64,000 nucleotides of DNA from Euonymus europaeus (taxonomy: Eukaryota > Streptophyta > Magnoliopsida > Celastrales > Celastraceae). The translations under genes and the position numbers were made by a program. This document shows positions 36,001-48,382 of this stretch, in pieces (position 1 is the stretch's first letter; every line of letters starts with the position of its first letter). The notes under the pieces were generated by a model. It made no database searches, was not told the DNA's origin, and saw only the letters and a list, made by a program, of their open reading frames with translations. The stretch covers positions 22,180,022 to 22,244,021 of the forward strand of contig OY756967.1 of the NCBI GenBank assembly GCA_963580455.1, read 5' to 3'.

Positions 36001-39000
36001 CTATGTAAAAAGCATCTTTAGTTCCTCAATGCGCGCAGTTCGGATTTCTTGATCAGTTAAGGCACCAGAAATCATCCTTTGCTTGCGGGCTTGCACTGCT
36101 TCCATTCTTTCCTCAACCGTTCCCTACCATCAGGCAACCAGATAGCAAAACAAAGTGATAACGCACGAACTTATGTAGAACATGGCCACATGCTAATCCA
36201 TAAAAGCGAATCAAAAATGATCTTGACTTATTCATCAAATGGAGATCAATTCTAGTCTTTGAAACTGTCCCCAACCTTTTATTCCAAGTTGTTATCGTAG
36301 AGCCTAAAATGATAATAAGTTCCAACGTCATATTTAAAGAGCAAAAATTGTACCTTTACAATGAACCGTTTGATCATCACATTTTTAGTTTGTCCAATAC
36401 GATGAATTCGCATAACAGCTTGTTCTTCCACAGCTGGATTCCACCATGGATCCTGCAAAAGAAAAGATTGAACCAAATGTTATCAAAATTAATGAGAAAA
36501 AAGCAAATTCAATAACATAACAAATGTGGGAACAGAGGACATCGATGTGAATAACAATAAGCATGACTTATTACTAAAGATGAAACAAAACAAACACCGT
36601 ACGAAGTTGCAAAGCATGGTCATTTTTTTTTCAGCATGGCATGGTCAATTGCAACATGCATCCTTAAGTTTGTCCTGCATGGTTGTACAAACATATTTTA
36701 CAGATTTTATACAGAAGTCTCAACAGAAAACTGAGAAAAGAAAAAAAAAACTCGATTATAGTTATAATGAAATATGCATTATAATATCAGTCATCTTGCA
36801 CTAGACAAACACCGTACAAAAATCACATACTTAATGTCTCACATACCAAGACAAAGGCATTGGAAGCTGCTGTTAGATTAATTCCAACACCACCAGCCTT
36901 CAGTGACATCAGCAAAACCTGCTCAAACAAGAGAAGAGTTTAGATGATTTGACAGTCGATTAGATCACGGTTTCCTAACTCTGAATTTCTCAAACCCAGA
37001 CAGATAAAAAAAATGAATGAAAAGGGAAAACAAGGGCCAGAGGTCACTCACTAGGATATTGTTATCCTCTGAAAACAGTTTTATTACTCTCTCTCGCTGC
37101 TGCTGATTCAGAGTTCCATCCAGTCGAACAAATGGAATATTCGACCTGTAAGAAGACAAGGGGACAAAAAATTTAGATGCAAGGAGAGATGCCATGAAAT
37201 GAGCTTTCAAGAAACATCCAAAACTTATCTTACATTTACCTTTCAATTACAAAATAAAAAAGGAGTAGATATGAAACGTGACCACCAAATATCCAGATCT
37301 ATAATATCTCAACAAAAAAAAGAAGCTTGAAGGTAAAAAATTTAAATTTTGAGAGAAGCCAATGAAATGAGCTTTCAAGAAACGTCTGAAACTTATCTTA
37401 CATTTTCCTTGCCATAAGAAAATAAAAAAGGAGTAGATGTGAAATATGACCACCAAATATCCAGATCTATAATATCTCAATAAAAGAAAAAAGCTTGAAT
37501 GTAAATAATACACAAGACCTGTATGGGCTCAATGTTAACCAATAAGTACAGACATGAGGATAGGAAAATGTTACCGAGAGAGAGGAATTTCTAAGAGATC
37601 CAGGAACGCAGTCCACTGACTGAAGATAATACTCTTAGATCCTGATAACCGAAGATTCTCAAGCTCACGCAAGAGAACAACTATTTTGGATGACTCAACC
37701 CAATTTTTCTCAATATCAATCTGGAACCGACTCCCAGTTGGAGCAGTAATAAGATCTTGCCTACTGATAACTTTCCTGTGAAAACATGGCAATGAAAATA
37801 ATTGAGATCGTACGAACAACAATTTTTATGCAAGACAATTCACAGTCAATAATTCTAAAACCTTGAAATAAACAAATTAAGGGCAGAGTAACAAAAATAC
37901 TAGAGGTGAAAACAAAATTGAAACAGCACTTGAAGATACCTACAAACAGGACATAAACCTGACGTAGAATTACGCCAGCTTGCCAAGAGACATTCTCGAC
38001 ATAGCCGATGAGCACAGGGTGTTAATACAGCATCTTCAAATGCTTCAAGACATATTGGACACTCTCCCTGCTCCTCCTTACTCAACTCCTCCACGACCTC
38101 TTGAACATAAGCCCGGGAAGGCAACTCTTTGTCTTCCCCTTCAAGTGAATTACAGCCACCATTTAGGAATCGCCTAGCTAGCTTATTCAGATCTGAATAT
38201 TCTTGAGTATCACCTCGGCTGGACAATATCAAAGCAACCAGTCACAAATCATAATTGTAATGAATTTCAAAGAATATATGGAGATACCATATGATAAACA
38301 ATTTGAATAAGCAAATAATACTGCATCTGTCTTCTGCTGCATTTGTTATCAAAGCAACGATTGTAACAAGTATTGCCAATAAATCAATAGAAGATGATAT
38401 AACAAAGATTAGTTTCACAAAAGATTTAAGCAAAAGCAAGTTCCTAGATCAATTTTTAAGGGAAAAATATTGAAGACTCTGCATGAAGAAAGTTCACATG
38501 AGATCACCACATCTACAAGCATCTAAAGGTTATCATCAAATCCTTCTGGGTGCTCCTTACGAATGAGTTGCAATGTTAACTGAAGACACCTTTATAAGTT
38601 CCAGCGAGAAAATTTAGCATTTCCAAACAACAAACCATCAATTCACATCGAAACAAAAAACTATAAGTTAATATCCACTGATCCAGCATAACACAAAATA
38701 CCTCATCACTAGAAATGGATGATCACAACATTGCCGAAGACGTAAAAGTAACTCCAATATAGAAGCATAATTATGAAGAACCCTTCCTTGCTCAACAAAT
38801 TGATCGAACTTCACCTGAAGAGAATTGGATGAAAACGTTATAAAGGAAAACAGGAAGGAGACTTAAAACAAACATTTGAGTTGAAGTATACCTTGGATCT
38901 CTTAAATAAGGCCTCATAGAAGTCTTTTTCAGCTTCCGTAAGTTCACAGTAAATCACCTCAATATGAGCAGGTGGTAAAACTAAAATTGGCCTGCAACAA

Positions 39001-42000
39001 AAACATAAATTTAGAAGCAGTATGTATAAATAAAGCCAACACAAGACGTGTATAGTCCCTACTTACCTGAGCTCGCGATCTGTGCTACATTTTGTTCTCC
39101 TTAACATAATAGTCTTCAAAATGGATTGAACCAATTTCAGCCCTGTTTCATCCCCATTCTCAAATGGCTTTTGGATAAGTTTATTCCACCTACATCATGT
39201 ATATAGTATATCATACCCATGAAACATGCTAAACCAAGTCTTAAGCAGACCACATAGAAGTAAAAATCCTGAATCAGTGTCAAGGAATAAACGCAATCGT
39301 TCTTCCATCATGTAAACCAATATTAGAAACCCAAAAGATAAGACTATACTTGCTCTATAGGAAAATGGAAGGAAAACATACCAGGCCCAATTCCCCCAAG
39401 GTTCCACCCTCAAAAACCGAAGAAGACTGTAAATATCCTCCAGGTTGTTCTGTGATAATGAAATAAAAATGTCAGAAAGTATGAAAGCTACACCAAGAAA
39501 GTACAAGCAATAAGATCATGCCACAAAAAATAAATCAATAAAAAGAGAGAAGGGGTAATGTAAACTTTATTAATACACATTAAAAAAAGATCTCTAGATT
39601 GCACTTGCTCTGTCATAAAACTACACACGAGTCTAAACCCTGCATATAACATTTAAAAATCATGCAGTATGCAGGTGAATTTTTGCATCACATGGAATAA
39701 CAAGTCTATGGACTTCATCAGATAGACATCGACTAATCCAATAATATGTCATGGTAACCATATCGTCGTTGCAATAACATAAAGAAATGTCTAACAATTG
39801 TATAACATGTTCCAAGGTCAAGCCTAATGTACAAGCAACAATTACATGCACTCACTACAAAATGCCTCTTGAAAGCAGCCACCTAAGTTAGCCATGGTAC
39901 AGACATTTCCATTATAGTGAAAAAGGGCCAAAAAGCAGCTGTAACCATCACAAAAGCAAAGTTGGGCCTTTGTGGGGAGGTAAGGATTGGCTTGACAAAA
40001 GAATTAGCCGAATTCTTTTATTGAACATGACCTGTATAGGAGTGCCAGTCAGACACCAACGGCGATCAGCAACTAATGCAGTAGCAGCCATAGAAATTTG
40101 GCTTTTCGATGATTTTATGGTATGCGCCTCATCAAGAACCACTCTAAACCACTGAATTGAGAGAAGTCCTCCATTTTCTTCAGCATTCTGGAAAGGTAAA
40201 AGTTAAATTATTATATAAAAAAACAGGATGTAATACCTAATAATCTAGAAGGTACATGGTAACTTTTAATACTACCTCTGCAGAAAATTCTGAAGCTAAA
40301 ACCCCATAAGTTGTAATCACAACATCACTCTGAGCCAGAATTTTGGCATCCTTTGGTCTACTTTGTCCATAGTGAACATATAGTGAGAGAGCTCCAGATT
40401 GGGCATGAGTTTCAATCTCTGCCTGGAAATAAAGTCAAATGATTAGAGTAACTCTACTTGAGTAAAAAAAAAAGCAACTAAATAAATCAAATTTGAGTGG
40501 GTCAACAGATACCCATGCAATTACATCAGAGAAGTAAACATGCAAAAGATGTGCATCAAAGAGGCAAAACAAATACCTTCCACTGGCCTAGAAGAGTCAT
40601 AGGACACACAATAAGGTTTCCACCATTTATGAGCGTGTTCTTTCGCTTCATCATTTTATCGAAGCCTGAAAACTTTGTTGCCTTCCTTGGAGGGTCCGGA
40701 AATTCACTTTCAATACCTTCACCAAAAGGTTGACTTGTTGATTGACTACCTAGTGATCCACCTCTTTCTGAATGAGCAAGAAGAAGGGCTATGGTCATAA
40801 TGGTCTTGCCAAGCCCCATTGCATCTGCCAGAATCTGCAATGCATAATCAGGTGCCACACAGTAAAAGAAATCAATAAGTACAAACTTTCATTCGTAATT
40901 GCTGACAAATTATAGACATACTCCTCCTCTGGCCATTTGAAGTGTGCTCGGAAATTCTATTGTGGCTTCGCCTGAAAATACATTCAAATAGACAACAAGG
41001 TCCCTCCTACCAAGAGAAAGATTTCATAAATATCCATTCTCAGAAAAAGCAGATAGAGGAGCATTCAATGGTCACCAAACATACTTGTCTGCCAGACGAT
41101 AAGCCTCCCAACAAGGGTGAAGGGTTGTTGCTGCCTCATCTAAGCACTGTCCCTTCTCCAGCTGGATCATCCAATGAAGCGCCTGTTTCTGATAAGGGCG
41201 AAGTTCACACTGAAGGGTCCTAGGAGGATCCATTTCCTAAAACAACCGCTTAAGAGTAATTTCACCTGCTACATGCATTTGCCAGCTCTTCTAACATTGT
41301 AAAAATTCCAATACCTCTAATAGGGAGTGGTCTTCAACACCAACGATAGTGTTGAGATCAGCATCTGAAATGGGCTCCTCAGGTTCAGCATTGTTTTCCA
41401 TTTGAGACTGATTCTTAGATTTGCAACCATGCAACAGTTTTGCAGGCAAACTAGGTGGATCCTGTTCAGGTTACAACAACACTAAATTGCACTATGGGAG
41501 AAAACATAGAGAGATAGAGGGAATTATAAGGAATTATGAAAAATCTTTTCTAACCTTTGAGTTGAAAGGCCGCTTCTTCTGGTACAAATCACCAGGTGTG
41601 AGTTCTGCCTAATCATGACATCAAAATAGAATTCATTAGTCATTACACCGTCCTAAGACACAATTTTGTAACTATAATTCATGTGAACAAAATAAGACAG
41701 TATTACCAAATGATTTATGAATTCTGATGGACAAAAGCCAGAAGGAAATTTGCAACGAAATACCTTCTTGAAGGGAGACAGATCAAGCAAGCGAAACAAG
41801 TTTGGAAGAGGATGAACTACTGATTGCTCAGTGGAATTTCCGGTAGCCTTTAGTGTTGTCTGATGAAGCTTGCAGAACATAGAACTATTGATGTATACAC
41901 TGAAATAAACAATAGAATTGTTTTTTTAACACTGTTGTACTCCTCTGGAAAAATAAATGCCGTTGGAGAAGGTGACTGTGGTCTACATCATCAATTGGTT

Positions 42001-42863
42001 CAACAAATTTACAGTAAAATTTGTGAAGCGACATGTAATTCTTTACAGCAACAGTACCTTATCGACAAGTGAATTGTGTCCATTATACGTAGAAGATTTG
42101 GAGCAGACTTGCAAAATCCCTGGATTCTAACTTTCTGATCCCTCACGAGTGGCAAAAGACATCGAGCCCATTCATTTGGTATTCGACCAATCTGCGAACA
42201 TGATAACAGGCACAAAAAATAAAATACCCATCTTAAAATGACTCAATAGAACCCTAAACCCTAAACCCTAACTTTATCAATTAGTTCCAGAAATACGAAG
42301 TATAATACCTCTCCACTCTTCTTTGTAGAAAACCTGACAATCTCTGAACAACCCGCTACTTGCCGCCCTCTCCCGAAAGCCTTCCCTGGTGACGGCGAAC
42401 TAGCACTACTCTTGGACGGAAAAGTGAAGACGAATTCGTCACCGGCCTTAACAGCCCTCCCTTTGCACGTTGATAACCCACTCACTTCACCAGTACCCAC
42501 AAGCCACCACTGGCTCCCAATTGAATCATTAGTAACAACGCTCGCGTCTTCAACAACAACAACGCCGACATCTCCTGCACCAGTTTCAAGTGAAGCAACT
42601 TCCTTAATATCAATCAAAGAACGATTTTCATGATCTTTCTTGGACACTCGATTATCAGAACTCGAATCGCAAGAGGAGATATCTGGGGTTTTGCGCGTTG
42701 TCTCCGGTTTCTTGAAACTGGGGGTGTCGAACATGATGTTGATTGCGGCAGTGACGTCGCCTTTTGCCATGTGTAGGGCTCTGATTATGTCCATGTCAGA
42801 ATAATTAGAACCCACGACGGATCGGACGGTGGAAAGGAGTTCGGCCGTAACCTTACTGCCCAT
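36001..42863 (-). CDS. RAD5A: DNA repair protein RAD5A (SNF2/RING/HIRAN; SMARCA3-like), 20 exons
   Basis: The minus-strand exons are 42863-42309, 42191-42058, 41899-41764, 41608-41555, 41461-41315, 41236-41085, 41006-40922, 40834-40577, 40422-40276, 40187-40032, 39449-39382, 39189-39067, 38991-38892, 38814-38702, 38218-37940, 37775-37575, 37145-37052, 36918-36847, 36452-36354 and 36123-36001, encoding 1031 residues. Arabidopsis RAD5A is nearly the same length. An N-terminal UBA-like segment and a HIRAN region (about 120-280) precede the SNF2 ATPase (GLGKT 428-432, DEAH 575-578). A C3HC4 RING (C796, C799, C811, H813, C816, C819, C832, C835) lies between the helicase lobes, and the C-terminal lobe has the RIHRIGQ motif. 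The protein acts in error-free DNA damage tolerance, ubiquitinating PCNA and remodelling stalled forks, and in homologous recombination. Intron 16 holds a tandem duplication. Confidence 0.97.
37161..37507. repeat. Tandem duplication of about 170 bp in RAD5A intron 16
   Basis: Two diverged copies lie head to tail with a period of about 168 bp (for example ATGAAATGAGCTTTCAAGAA at 37194 and 37362, and ACCAAATATCCAGATCTATA twice). The left copy reaches to within about 15 bp of the acceptor of exon 17. Confidence 0.88.
42250..42272 (-). promoter_or_regulatory. Telo-box (three AAACCCT units) in RAD5A intron 1
   Basis: ACCCTAAACCCTAAACCCTA lies a few tens of bases inside the first intron (42308-42192). 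The motif AAACCCTAA is a known plant promoter or leader element of genes active in dividing cells. Its role here is inferred from sequence only. Confidence 0.55.
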
Positions 42864-45514
42864 TATGCTATTGCAGACAAAAACCTAACCCGGATCCTAA
42901 TTTTGAAATTCAGGCGGATTTTAGTTGGTAATCGTAGAAGAATCCGTGAAACCCTCGCCGAGAGTGGGGTTAGAGAAGACCGTTGTGAGACCCGGTAACG
43001 GCGATCCACGGCGGTGCGCGTTTAAGGGATTTGAAAATAAATGAATCGGTAATGTGAAAAAAGGCGGGGCCTGTTTTCTTGGAAGCGAGGGAATGAACGA
43101 GTGAGTCTGAGATACAAACGACACGTCACCATTCCCGCCTTTCGTTTTACGATATTTTCATTTCATATGTGGCTTTTCCCGTAGTCGTTTTCCCTTTTCA
43201 ACACAACCGACTCAAGATGATCAAAGCCCAATACAGCCCGGCCCAACTCGATCACTGCCAGAGAATTAAACAACGAACATTATTATAATATAAAATATTT
43301 CCCTCCTGCCTGTGCTGCCTCTGCCTGAAGAAAATTTTTTTCCCTCCTGAAACTCACTGTTCTCCGTGCGTTCTTGCGTGTTTGGCTCAAGCGAGAGGGA
43401 ATCACATCTCTGCGCAGACTGCGTTCCAGTTCTTTGGAAGGATCACCAATTAAACCACACTGGTGCCGTAATTCTGGATCGAAATCAGGTAAACGAATGA
43501 ATTATCGAAAACCTTCTCTGGAAAACCCAAAATTTCAAATTGGAGTAAGTATTCCAGTTCCGGATGCTTCTTTTTCATGCCGTAAAGTGTTAACGCATTT
43601 GTGATCCCGCATTAAGTTGTTGAAAATGGATCTCGATGCTCCGGCAACTTCGATGATTATGTGAAGCGTGTTCGAAAACTTGCGGACTTTGCTTTTTAAT
43701 GATTGAATTAATAATGATTTGTTTCTTGTGAGTGATTGATGGTTATTAGCGTTGTAGAATCTCTTATTTAGTGGTTGGATATTTGAATTGAATCTGTGTT
43801 GTATTGGGAGAGTTTCTAGTTTTGGAGAATGATTGACGAATTTGGCTTATAATAGCTCCTGAATCTCCTGGAAAGATGTTCAAACAGCCAATTGACTGAA
43901 CGTTTCACTGAATACCATGCGAAGGCTGTGCAAAAGGCTGCTCAAAGCCTTTCACAAATTCTGATTAGTGCTGTACTTTTAAATAGTTATTTCCAACCCA
44001 TCTATCCCCCTTTAATTAGATCCTAACCTGCTCTAACTCATAGGATTTTATTGAGTGAGAGTTAATAGAGATGCATCCTTAATTCCTTATCGGGATTTGT
44101 TAAATGAGTTAAAGTTTTTTGCATGTTACATGAATAGTATATAACTATATACACATTAGGTTATGGTTTTATGTTATAAAAAAAGTGTATTGAGTTGATT
44201 GATGTGGGTGTTGCTTTTGAGTGGGGTCACGGCCACTGGTCTTGATTCTTTACTTGGCCTAATTAAATCCTAGTGGGAGTTGTTACCTGTCATGTCTTGA
44301 GAAGGTATCTTCCTTCGCTCTTGAGGTATGTCTGTGGAACTATATTGTTAAATCAAATAGAAATATTCTGTATGAGAATTATTGACTAGTGAAAATTTTC
44401 GTTTATGTTTCGATCATCTAGAGAGTTCCATTGATGCTGCCATGTCCCAGATAGTCATTCGAGACTACAACTTAGATAATTGGTTTTGAGGCCATTAGTT
44501 TGCCCTGTTTGTAATTTCTGCTGCACTTTCTTGATGCTTCAATAAAATCGTTTGTCATTCAAGAGAAAGGTGCATATATTTTCTGCGATGTTAGTAGGTG
44601 GTATTGCTTCTTCTTGGAAAGTTCTGCACATGCATGAAACTGTTGAGACTCATGACTTGAAATTAATTCACCATCATCAAGTTAGCAATGGGTTTACTCT
44701 CTCTTACTGCATGAGCAGCTGAAACTAATTCTCAGTAAGTTGCTGAGACTTATAATATATGGTTGAATTTACTTTCTCTAATTACAGGCGACTTAGTAAG
44801 GGGATGCTTTCTCCTGCTGAATTACTGTTTCCAGATATATGTGCTCAGCAGAGTAGACAGTTTTTGATTGAGATACCCTCTCTTCAATCATAGTTTACTT
44901 ATTTTGGTCGAGGTTCTCCTCATAGAACTTGAGATATAACAAGTGGACACTGGACGGTGTCGTCGGGATAATAGGTTGTAGTCTTGTAGATAAAGTATTG
45001 TGCAAATTAGATGTAATTATTGTTACCATTGAGCTTGTATACGATTTAAAGCTACATGTGTTTTAGATACCCTCTCTTCAACCATAGTTAACTTATTTTG
45101 GTCAAGCTTCTCATAGGACTAGAGATATAACAAGCGGACACTGGACAGTGTCGTCGGGATAATATGTTGTAGATGAAGTATTGTGCAAATTATATGTAAT
45201 TAATGTTATGATTGAGCTTGTATATGATTTAAAGAAAAATGTGTTTAGTAGTTACATTAAATTACTAAAATTTCTAGGTACTTAATATTTCATTTGAAAT
45301 TGTTGTGCCAGTGTGTTTATTATTAAGTGCCTCTATATTATTTACTAAAGCTTGTTCTTTCCCATTGCTAGTCTTGTCTCGCCTTCCAGTTCTTATCTTA
45401 CCTCTCAAAATTATTTGATGGACTAGCTATCTTGTCAATTTATTTTACTAGTGGTTCATTATGATAGTTGAGAGTGACGAGTGCGTGGGAGAGAAAAGTC
45501 ATCTTGGTTAAACA
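42864..45514. other. Divergent promoter region and leader of the membrane-protein gene
   Basis: RAD5A is transcribed leftward from about 42900. A rightward transcript probably starts near 43340, with a leader exon ending at the donor ATCAG/GTAAAC near 43490 and a long intron before the ATG at 45515. The 76-codon frame at 43374-43604 crosses that donor and is not considered real. A tandem duplication lies at 44871-45250. No other gene is supported. Confidence 0.5.
44871..45250. repeat. Tandem duplication, 194-bp period
   Basis: AGATACCCTCTCTTCAA starts at 44871 and again at 45065. Both copies continue through the motif GGACACTGGAC, GTGTCGTCGGGATAAT and ATTGAGCTTGTATA. The copies differ by scattered substitutions and short deletions. 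Confidence 0.9.
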
Positions 45515-46087
45515 ATGAGCGAAGGACCAAAGCTTTACACCAACAAACCCAAGAAAGCACAGCTGAAGCATTCCCAAGTTCAACAACAAGGTAAGGGTTT
45601 CACTTCACCTTCAACACCTACGCCATCTTTGTCAACACCAGCAACAGCTGCGCAATCGTCTGCAGCAGCATCATACAAGATGGAATCTGCACCTATGCCA
45701 CCACCTCATCCTCCAAAGGAATCTTTTGCCCGCCGTTATAAGTTCCTTTGGCCCATTCTTTTGGCTGTTAATATTGCTGTTGGAGGTTACCTATTCATGA
45801 GAACCAAGAAGAAAGATACCAGTAGTATTGTCGAAGAAGTTTCAAAGGACATTCCTTCAAATCCATCTGCTATGACTGCCAAAATTGCAGAGGAAACTTT
45901 TCCAGCTATCAAAATGCCCACAAGGCGAGAATCAATTCCTGAGGATCAACAGCGTGAACTCTTCAAGTGGATGTTGGAGGAGAAGAGGAAGGTAAAACCA
46001 AAGGATCCTGAAGAAAAGAAGCGTATTGATGAAGAGAAAGCAACCCTCAAACAATTTATTCGAGCCATGTCCATTCCAAGTATCTAG
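45515..46087 (+). CDS. Plant single-span membrane protein of unknown function
   Basis: The gene is one exon of 190 residues with no intron in the coding region. The N-terminal 70 residues are rich in proline, serine, threonine and alanine and are probably disordered. One membrane segment spans about residues 77-95 (FLWPILLAVNIAVGGYLFM), flanked by RRYK before and RTKKK after. The C-terminal 95 residues are charged and include two predicted helices (EDQQRELFKWMLEEKRK and the EEKKRIDEEKATLKQFIR region). I recognise it only as a type of conserved plant protein without assigned function. It has no signal peptide at the start, so it may be tail-oriented in an organelle or the endomembrane system. 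The start is the only ATG before the conserved part, and a leader intron is likely. Confidence 0.8.
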   Translation: MSEGPKLYTNKPKKAQLKHSQVQQQGKGFTSPSTPTPSLSTPATAAQSSAAASYKMESAPMPPPHPPKESFARRYKFLWPILLAVNIAVGGYLFMRTKKKDTSSIVEEVSKDIPSNPSAMTAKIAEETFPAIKMPTRRESIPEDQQRELFKWMLEEKRKVKPKDPEEKKRIDEEKATLKQFIRAMSIPSI

Positions 46088-48382
46088 TAACACTTCCCGA
46101 AGGAATTCTGTTTGATTCTTTTTAAAACTTCAGGTATTGATGATTTCATTTCAGTTTTTTGAATATTAATTTATTTATTTTTTTCAACATGTGCAATCTT
46201 TTGAAATTTGGTAAATAAATACAATGCTCAAGTCGTTACTCATTAGAATCTGTTCGCTGCTAACCTAATATTGATTTGAAATTTTATGTTGCTAACTGAC
46301 AGTGAGGTATTTTTGGTTACTCCATCTCCATGTCGAAATTGCACAATGATCAGACTTAAGTAATGTCAGGTAGATGTTGTCCTTTTTTTTTGGTTCCTAC
46401 ATTTTAATATTCTGTTGACGTATGTTGCCAGGCTTGTGATAAATGCTCCTTTTTGGATTTTTTTTTCCCCCTTTTCTAATTGTTCCACCTGAGGGCCGTT
46501 GAGGAGGATGATGGGGGGACTTGACCTCTTGAACCATTGCCACCCCCTGTTAGAATGTCTTAGTTCGAGCCTCGTAGCCTTGAAAATACAAATATACGAG
46601 TGGCTGAAGTCAAAATGGATCACGTGAGAGTCTTAAGTCGTTGATCAATCCCAAGCTAGCTGACCTCCTGTGGATCAATCAAAAAATTAGTCATATACTT
46701 CTATGAACATGCTTGCACAAAAATTGATAAACATTTCGTACACCCGACGCGGAGAATGAGCAATTCCGCATGTTTCGTACATATTGCCTGAAAGTCATCC
46801 TGAACCCATTTTTTGTGATGCCCCGAAGCCTTCTGTGTCTTCTTTTGGAAGGCAATGTTTTCTTTTAATGTATGGCCAGTCCTGCGAACAGTCTAATGGT
46901 TTAGCAGAATCTTTTTGGCCTAAGGAAAAGGACGTATCACGTACTGAATCTCATCTTGATGCCCCAGCTTAAAGAGAGTCTGGTTCCGTAAATAACTAAA
47001 TACTAAACTGTTGTGTCTGCCCATGAGAATCGCCATTTATTGCTGGAGTGCTGGATTTAGGTTTCAATTTCTTACGTGAACACCAAATCAAAGCTTAGCC
47101 CGAAAAATCGGGCCTAAATTTTAACATTGGGCTGATGCTGGCCATAAGCCCGGTTTAAAAAAATTTGTGAATTTCTAGATGAGCCGACCAGGCCCAATTA
47201 ATTGTATACTGTACTAGGCCCAAGTTAAGTGGGCCTGCTCAAGCTTGGTAGCCAACTTTAACCTTCGGCTGGGCTTGTGCCGGGATTTAAATTATTTTTG
47301 ATCTCATGGTATCGGGCGGGGCAGATCAGGTCTAAAATTTGGGCCTACACTTGGCCCCATTATGAAAATATATTTAAAACAATAATTGGTTAATTGGGCC
47401 AGGCCCAAGCTTGATACACCGAATCCAATGACCTCGAAAATATTGTATTATTGAATGAGTCATGAGGCCTACTCGGCCCAATTCAGGCCTAATTCTGTTA
47501 ATCAAAATTCAAAATAATAAGATGATAAGTGGACCGGGCTCAAGCTTGATACTGAATCCCCAAATTGAGCTCAACCAAGGGCTGGGTTTCGAGCTTAAGG
47601 CTTTTTTCACATTATAGGGCCGGCCTCACAGGCTCTTATCGTTGCGCCTGCTCTGAGCTTTCTGCCCAAATGCCAAGATGGACTGGACGAGCTCAAGCTA
47701 CAAATTCCAAATCCATGCTCAGCTCAAAATACTTAAGCCTAAAACTTCAATCAGAGTCCAACTCATCCTTTGGGGCAAAACATTTGCCCAAGCATTAAAC
47801 AAGCAGGCCAGGTCTTTTAGGCCGCCTGGCCCATTTACGGGTCTATTTTACAGGCTCCTAAAGTACGAATGTGTATTGTGTAGTACGAGAAAGAGAAAAC
47901 CTGTGAGGCTGCAAATTGCTTTTAAAAAAAACGAGAAGTTAATAAATTGAAATTGGAGCTTATAATAATGACTATTTTCCTCTACAACTCCTCTGAAATT
48001 TAATGCCTATGAACTGCTACAACTGACTCTACCCCATCTCCATGCCTTATCACACAGGCTATCAAATCGCACTACAAAAACAAATCCTGTAAAACTGGGA
48101 AGAGAAGGCGAAAAATGAAAGTGAAAAAAAGACCCTCACCCCAAAAGAAACACATTACAGCACAAGTACAGTTGTGCTGAAAGAATATGTAAAGTCCTGA
48201 CCAACCTAGCAGAAATTCCACCCAAACAATTAAGCTGATCACAAGTAGCTGACCTTTGGTTCCGCCAGCTCCTGCATCGTCAAATTCCTTGTCCATCTCG
48301 AGGCAGAAGGGTGGTCAGCAGTAGAAATCATGTTTACAAGTATACAAGCAAATCTCATATTATATTATTCTCTTGTACTTCC
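46088..48382. other. Spacer with GGCCC-rich repeat (about 47090-47870)
   Basis: After the 3' region of the membrane-protein gene there is no supported gene. From 47090 to 47870 short motifs such as GGGCCT, GGCCCAA and CTCAAGCTTG recur in both orientations. This pattern is seen in many plant non-autonomous DNA transposons. I could not find paired ends or a target duplication. Open frames at 47565-47950 are within this repeat. Confidence 0.4.

Noticed and set aside
42250..42272. Interstitial telomere array
   Set aside because: Only three units are present, within an intron. This is a telo-box-sized motif and not a telomeric remnant.
46380..46620. Possible SINE with a GTTCGAGCC box-B-like motif
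   Set aside because: No convincing box A, tail or target duplication could be paired with it.
47565..47950. Open frames of 77 and 90 codons
   Set aside because: They fall in a GGCCC-rich repeat whose base composition keeps several frames open by chance.
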